A stretch of 64,000 nucleotides of DNA, from the NCBI RefSeq assembly GCF_016918565.1, contig NZ_JAFFQD010000011.1, positions 1 through 64,000 of the forward strand, given 5' to 3'. Every line of letters starts with the position of its first letter. Within the stretch, counting starts at the first letter, position 1. The position numbers and the translations under genes were made by a program. A model generated the notes under the pieces. The model saw only the letters and a program-made list of their open reading frames with translations, had not been told where the DNA came from and made no database searches. Source of the stretch: Desulfogranum marinum (GTDB taxonomy: Bacteria > Desulfobacterota > Desulfobulbia > Desulfobulbales > Desulfobulbaceae). Of this stretch, positions 60,008-64,000 are shown in pieces.

Positions 60008-60199
60008 CACCTTGCTGCCGACATGAAAACTCGACCAAGCACTTACTCTAAAATCCACTCACGTGTAAGATCCGTCAGTTAGATATACCCCCCAACACTC
60101 AACAGCAGCTAGAATTAAACGAAAGGCCCGAAAAACGGCCTAATCAAATTATCCCTTAATTTCGACACCACTGTTGCTGGAAAAAGGGGGCAACAGTTC

Positions 60200-60538
60200 T
60201 CATGATTTTGTCAGACTTTTGTCGTCCAATCGGTGTAGTGGGAAATGGGAGAAAATTGGCCACCATTCAAGTGGATTGAAAAAACTTAAGGCTATACCGT
60301 CTTCGTCGATTCTTGTGACCGTCCCTGCTATCTTGATGATTAATTCACTATTTTTGCCGAGTAGTACTATTTCTACATTGATTTTCTCATCAATAGAAAA
60401 AACGGGCTCACAAGACAGGTACATTGCATCGATACTTATATCTCTGACTATCCCATGAATCGTTCCGCGTTTCCCTGATTTAATCAATGCGTTAGCTGAG
60501 TAATGAACTCTTATCCTATTTCGACTTTGTTCACTCAT
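60200..60538 (-). CDS. PilZ-domain protein
   Basis: 112 residues, nearly all PilZ domain: RNRIRVHYSANALI (RxxxR-like c-di-GMP arginine motif) and DISIDAMYLSC, the D/NxSxxG motif with A in place of G. The rest is a beta barrel (INVEIVLLGKNSELIIKIAG and TVTRIDEDGIALSF). It probably binds c-di-GMP and acts as a small adaptor; the HD-GYP enzyme at 34-37 kb would oppose it. The change at the last motif position may weaken binding. Confidence 0.85.
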   Translation of the reverse strand: MSEQSRNRIRVHYSANALIKSGKRGTIHGIVRDISIDAMYLSCEPVFSIDEKINVEIVLLGKNSELIIKIAGTVTRIDEDGIALSFFNPLEWWPIFSHFPLHRLDDKSLTKS

Positions 60539-60834
60539 AAAAGAGACTCCTTTGGCTTACCTATAATACTTGCAATATTGCAAACTGGGTATACAGTACT
60601 TGCCTCTTCTCAGAACACTTCATGGGTACTCTGACCATTGAGGCTTTTCCTTGATTGATTATTACTTTTTTTTTAACCCTTTTACAAATGGCCTGTCGCT
60701 TGTTTGCACCAAGGCTTCAAAGCCTAGAATAATAATTGTGGCTAGGCATATTTTGCAATTATTTATTGCATCTCACCTTGAATTGCCTCTCCTCTTTACC
60801 ATATAATTGACGAACAATAACACTTAACAAAAGG
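60539..60834. other. Intergenic region
   Basis: About 300 bp between divergent genes. Short inverted repeat GCTTCAAAGCC near 60714. No gene. Confidence 0.4.
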
Positions 60835-61410
60835 ATGAATATGGAAACTTTTCGACGGCCTATAGTAGTTACAACGACCTTTGGTAAAACCTACTACGGC
60901 GACATTGACGTCCCCACAGAATCCATACGAACCACAGACTTGCTTAATAGCAATTCAATCTTTTGGAATGATCCCAATGAAAAGTGTTTTGATAACGCGA
61001 TATTAATTCATGATGCCAAGCTCGCCTTGGAAGAGAAAGCAATTTACAAGAAATTCAACAAAATCCAGCTAAAATCCTCAGAAATTATATTTTTTTTCGA
61101 CAATTACGAAACAATCGGGGATAAACAAGAAAAAGCACGTGCTGTAGTAATGCGTAATAAGGCACAAGAAAAAATGAAACCTGTGACAATTATCACACCG
61201 CTCATAGCAAATTCGTTTTATGATATTAAAGGTAAATTCTACGGCTTATTTAAGAAAAAATCCCAAGACAAATTTATCCCGCTCTTTGATGCATCCGTCA
61301 CTGAAATCAAAAAAGTGGATAATAAATGGTCCCAGAAAAGAGTGCACCTGGCACACACCTTTCTCGGGATAAGTACACAATATATTGAAGCGTTGTCGTT
61401 TGAAGACTAA
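60835..61410 (+). CDS. Conserved hypothetical protein (DUF6812-like)
   Basis: 191 residues, soluble. N-terminal part TFGKTYYGDIDVPTESIRTT then DLLNSNSIFWNDPNEKCFDN resembles the DUF6812 beta-strand domain (a G-x-I-x-x-P...R-x-x-D-x-L-N pattern) often found beside PilZ and type IV pilus regulators. The C-terminal part (VTIITPLIANSFYDIKGKFYG) is unassigned. It is divergent from a PilZ gene, which supports a link to c-di-GMP or surface functions. Confidence in the family name is modest. Confidence 0.6.
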   Translation: MNMETFRRPIVVTTTFGKTYYGDIDVPTESIRTTDLLNSNSIFWNDPNEKCFDNAILIHDAKLALEEKAIYKKFNKIQLKSSEIIFFFDNYETIGDKQEKARAVVMRNKAQEKMKPVTIITPLIANSFYDIKGKFYGLFKKKSQDKFIPLFDASVTEIKKVDNKWSQKRVHLAHTFLGISTQYIEALSFED

Positions 61411-61589
61411 ATAAGCCTGATACCCACAGCCCTATCTTAGCCTTTCGCTTTCGACGCGTAACAAACCGGAATAAAAACATAAAATGCAGAGAAGACTAGA
61501 AAAAAGCCAAAAAAAAATTAACTCTGGTCAGCTTCTTTATTGATAAATGTTCAAGGCGATAGGATTCGCCCCCTTGAATTCCACCGCTT

Positions 61590-61637
61590 GAGGTGGCAAA
61601 CGACCTATATGAGGGTAACGGTATTTGCTACTACCAA
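61590..61637. repeat. Attachment-repeat fragment, copy C
   Basis: AGGTGGCAAACGACCTATAT then GAGGGTAACGGTATTTGCTAC, closely matching the right end of copy A (53223-53268). Only this part survives, followed by a small gene on the minus strand. Confidence 0.55.
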
Positions 61638-61678
61638 TCTAACTTAAGATTTACCATGGTTCGTCCCTTATTATATAA

Positions 61679-61816
61679 TTAGTCAAGAAGCTTTTCCTGG
61701 CAGCGTTTACACAGTACTTTTTCATCTTCCATGGTGTTATGGCACTGAATACACCTTTTCTTTTTAGCTGGAGGTGGCGGCCTTTTGAACATCTTCTTAA
61801 TTTCAGCAAATAGCAT
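61679..61816 (-). CDS. 45-residue double-CxxC zinc-ribbon protein
   Basis: ATG 61816 to TAA 61679. The product opens MLFAEIKKMFKRPPPPAKKK; two cysteine pairs follow (RCIQCHN and LCKRCQE) separated by about 14 residues, ending KLLD. This is a compact zinc ribbon with a proline-rich basic lead, plausible as a metal- or nucleic-acid-binding peptide. An overlapping frame (61651-61863) is longer but not protein-like. GAG lies five bases before the start. Confidence 0.55.
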   Translation of the reverse strand: MLFAEIKKMFKRPPPPAKKKRCIQCHNTMEDEKVLCKRCQEKLLD

Positions 61817-62170
61817 ATCTCGCACTTAAGTTGAGCTCTACGAAAAACTGTTTCAAACTGCACCGGAACATTTAAGTAGCTTACCTGAAGGTACCATAAA
61901 GCAAGGTATGTACCTAAGCAGAAAAAAAAGTATAAGATGCTGATTAGCCACTAATAAATCGCAGCTCCGCCATAAAAAAAGACAATTTTCAATAAAAAGT
62001 ACGTAACCACGCAAACGAAAACGTAATTCATAGTAATCTAGCAAACATTCTTCCATGAATCTCATCAACGGGACTTTTGAAAGATATTTTCAGGTTTCAG
62101 GGAATGAATTTCAGGGGGAGGTACGAAAAAAGCCACCTACCGAAGAGGTAAGTGGCTAATACCACTAAAA

Positions 62171-62255
62171 AGCACGGTCGGGACGGTAGAATACTAACCT
62201 ACGGCCTCCTGCTCTAGAGGCAGGATCGCTGCGTTTTTAGCCCACTATAGTGCAG
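62171..62255 (-). pseudogene. Degenerate tRNA with CUA anticodon
   Basis: On the minus strand: anticodon stem CCTGC/GCAGG with loop CTCTAGA (anticodon CUA), and a T-arm-like GTAGG-TTAGTAT-TCTAC. The acceptor 3' side is CGTCCCG then A and CCG instead of CCA. The 5' acceptor side and D arm do not pair properly (TGGGCTA, shortened D region). Probably a tRNA relic at an integration site rather than a working suppressor tRNA. Confidence 0.4.
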
Positions 62256-62370
62256 GTTTCGCAAGGTGCCCTTTGCAGAATCTACCCTAAAAGTACATAG
62301 AGCTGAGTAAAACCGCCACCAGGCTTGCCACCAAACCTTCATTGTTTATCTTGTTCTGCCCCGTTATTCT

Positions 62371-62407
62371 AAAAGAGTCAAGTAAAGACCTGCCTTCTCC
62401 CAAGTTC
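62371..62407. repeat. Dispersed repeat, copy 3
   Basis: AAAAGAGTCAAGTAAAGACC then TGCCTTCTCCCAAGTTC; same family as 53327 and 54052. Confidence 0.45.
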
Positions 62408-62642
62408 ATTTGTCCCCGATAGATTCTTGCCCCTCTTTTTTACGCTTTTATATATACAAAAGCTATTATATCTCTAAATATTTATGATAAAATTAGTTTA
62501 GATACCATTATTGATGGCAGTGCTACGATTAACTTCCTGAGGTGTTGATTATTGAAAATGGGGACAGGTCTATTATTGTCGGCCACCACAAGTATGGTCA
62601 CAATTGACGACCGATAGATCTTACAAGAACACACAAGACAAC

Positions 62643-62740
62643 AAAAAACCCGAACTCATTGATTGAGCTCGGGTTTTAGACCTTTCCAAGAATATCTTGA
62701 AATATATCTTGGTGGAGGAAACGGAGCCTTACCCCAATTC
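62643..62740 (-). repeat. tmRNA-3'-end-like repeat, copy D, with terminator
   Basis: Plus-strand AAAACCCGAACTC...GAGCTCGGGTTTT is an intact terminator hairpin. CCTTTCCAAG and ATATCTTGGTGGAGG follow, matching 59876-59945 of copy B. The T-arm is destroyed (AAACGGAGCCTTACC). A further fragment, GGACGAGGGTTCGATTCCCG (62865-62884), is a T-arm in the opposite orientation. Confidence 0.55.
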
Positions 62741-62912
62741 GTTCTCCAAACCAAATAATATCTTATATCTATTTTATTCAAAACGTTACCATACATCAAA
62801 CCCCTTTAAACTGTCGGACCCCGAGAGAAATTTAATTCTCTACATTTTCCCGAAACAGAGAACGGACGAGGGTTCGATTCCCGTTTGAATACCCGACGGT
62901 GTGTTTTACAAC

Positions 62913-63896
62913 TCATGTCTTAACCACCATTACCGTGGCAATCAGCCATGCGGTATAGCCCACATAAACCAGCAGAAGGGCTGCTCCTTCAAGTCGATTG
63001 ATGCGTCCCTGACGTCCCCTGAATCCATAGCCGATCAGGAAAAGTGAAATGGTCAATGCTCCCATAACAACCATGTCCCGGGAGAGCGTTTCAGGCTCCA
63101 CTGCGAAAGGATGAATCGATCCAGCAATCCCAACGACGGCCAGCGTGTTGAACAGGTTTGATCCGAGCACATTTCCCAGAGCGATATCATGCTCACTTTT
63201 GCGGGCAGCAATGACCGACGAAGCCAGCTCCGGCAAGGAGGTCCCCACCGCTATAATCGTCAAACCGATGATCATGTCGCTGACACCGAATATCTGTGCG
63301 ATTTCAACAGCTCCCCATACGAGGATTCGGGAGCTGGCAATGAGCAACAATAGCCCGGCCACGAGCCAGAAAACTGCCCGTTTAAGCGGCATTGCTTTTT
63401 CAGCGGTTTCCGTTTCAATCTCATTTGCCAGTGAGTCATCCTTTCGTTTCAGCCCTTGATATATAGTCCATGCCATCAGGCAGCCGAATACCAGCAGCAG
63501 AACAAACGCATCGAGCCGTGACAAATCAAGGTCTGCTATCAGAGCGACACTGAGGGCGTTCAGCAGCGTCAATATCGGCAGTTCCTTGCGCAATACAGTC
63601 GAATGTACCATGATGGGACTGATCAAGGCCGTCACGCCCAGTATCAGGGCGATATTGGCGATGTTTGAGCCGTATGCGTTACCAAGCGCAATACCCGGGC
63701 TACCTTCAAAAGCAGCCAAGGCCGAAACCACCATTTCGGGAGCGGACGTCCCGAATCCAACGATTACCATGCCGATTAAAAGTGGCGGCATGCCGAAATA
63801 TCTTGCAGTGGAAGCTGAACCTTCCACAAAACGGTCCGCGCTCCAAACCAGAAGTGCCAGACCGACAATCAAAGCCAAAACTGCTAATCCCATCAT
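62913..63896 (-). CDS. Calcium/sodium antiporter (YrbG-like)
   Basis: 327 residues, ten to eleven membrane helices in two inverted halves, each with an alpha repeat: GFGTSAPEMVVSALAAFEG plus GIALGNAYGSNIAN in the first, and IAVGTSLPELASSVIAARKS plus DIALGNVLGSNLFN in the second. These hold the ion-binding acidic residues of the cation/Ca2+ exchanger superfamily. A second in-frame ATG at 63893 is equally possible. It follows another minus-strand gene by 22 bp and may be in its operon. Exports Ca2+ in exchange for Na+ or H+. Confidence 0.93.
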   Translation of the reverse strand: MMGLAVLALIVGLALLVWSADRFVEGSASTARYFGMPPLLIGMVIVGFGTSAPEMVVSALAAFEGSPGIALGNAYGSNIANIALILGVTALISPIMVHSTVLRKELPILTLLNALSVALIADLDLSRLDAFVLLLVFGCLMAWTIYQGLKRKDDSLANEIETETAEKAMPLKRAVFWLVAGLLLLIASSRILVWGAVEIAQIFGVSDMIIGLTIIAVGTSLPELASSVIAARKSEHDIALGNVLGSNLFNTLAVVGIAGSIHPFAVEPETLSRDMVVMGALTISLFLIGYGFRGRQGRINRLEGAALLLVYVGYTAWLIATVMVVKT

Positions 63897-63918
63897 CCAA
63901 ATCCCTTATCCAGAAAAG

Positions 63919-64000
63919 TTAATCCTCATTGTTTTTATCATTCTTATGTTCCAACTGTTTCATTAAACGGTCGAAGTCACTTTCAAACAGCCGGTCCTGA
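63919..64000 (-). CDS. C-terminal end of a gene running off the window
   Basis: The last 26 residues before a TAA (63919-63921) read QDRLFESDFDRLMKQLEHKN then DKNNED: an acidic and basic helical tail. Too little to identify. It lies just upstream of the antiporter gene on the same strand. Confidence 0.6.
   Translation of the reverse strand, partial: QDRLFESDFDRLMKQLEHKNDKNNED

Larger units (their letters stand above)
61817..62912. other. 1.1-kb non-coding stretch of repeat and tRNA debris
   Basis: No credible protein gene. Contains a hairpin (AGCCAC-TACC with GGTA-GTGGCT, 62131-62157), a tRNA-like relic, a dispersed repeat and two tmRNA-like fragments, listed separately. Confidence 0.5.

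Noticed and set aside
61651-61863. 70-residue minus-strand frame
   Set aside because: It overlaps the double-CxxC mini-gene in another frame, which looks far more like a protein.

Overview
The window looks like chromosome of a Desulfobulbales-type Desulfobacterota (formerly deltaproteobacterial sulfate reducer). This is inferred from a periplasmic multiheme cytochrome c next to a Tat-exported four-cluster ferredoxin and an NrfD membrane subunit, many PAS/GAF two-component proteins, a sigma-54 (RpoN) control layer, an HD-GYP protein, a cyclic 2,3-diphosphoglycerate synthetase homologue and MoeA. No 16S rRNA is present, so the assignment is inference.

Layout. 1-3.9 kb is decayed accessory DNA: IS21-like end repeats, two broken copies of a secreted nuclease gene, a phage BRO antirepressor and a striking three-way-junction RNA element. 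3.9-9.1 kb holds tRNA-Phe, an acidic zinc-ribbon protein, a REC-ATPase regulator, a VKOR-thioredoxin fusion and metY. 9.4-15.5 kb is a BMP-type nucleoside/nucleobase ABC importer followed by a cytosine-deaminase-like amidohydrolase. 15.7-18.3 kb is a HisKA_2 kinase and response regulator.

18.5-34.1 kb is the most interesting part. A soluble GAF/PAS histidine kinase, a membrane PAS protein and an NtrC-type sigma-54 activator are followed by an operon of FtsH, a pentaheme cytochrome, a ferredoxin and NrfD, then a degenerate histidine kinase (phospho-acceptor His replaced by Ser), then three tandem copies of a two-gene operon for tiny membrane proteins. I find -24/-12 (sigma-54) promoters before the sensor operon, before ftsH and before each of the three small operons. 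A shared palindromic motif, TGCAACA-N4-TGTTGCA or close to it, sits near every one of them. This reads as one self-contained regulon: signal sensing, sigma-54 activation, then a membrane redox/proteolysis operon plus amplified small membrane proteins.

34.1-47.5 kb is housekeeping-like: an HD-GYP phosphodiesterase with a large insertion, a CPBP protease, a CDP-alcohol phosphatidyltransferase, a 1729-residue exonuclease-RecQ-UvrD fusion, a cyclic-DPG-synthetase-like GTPase, a Mut7-C protein and a DUF6172-like protein. 47.5-62.9 kb is a patchwork with long non-coding stretches, moeA, methyltransferases, and direct repeats resembling the 3' end of tmRNA. Two of these repeats bracket a GC-richer three-gene cassette of unknown function, an HNH (ScoMcrA-like) nuclease and a methyltransferase gene broken by one stop codon. 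The window ends with a Na+/Ca2+ exchanger and the tail of another gene on the minus strand.
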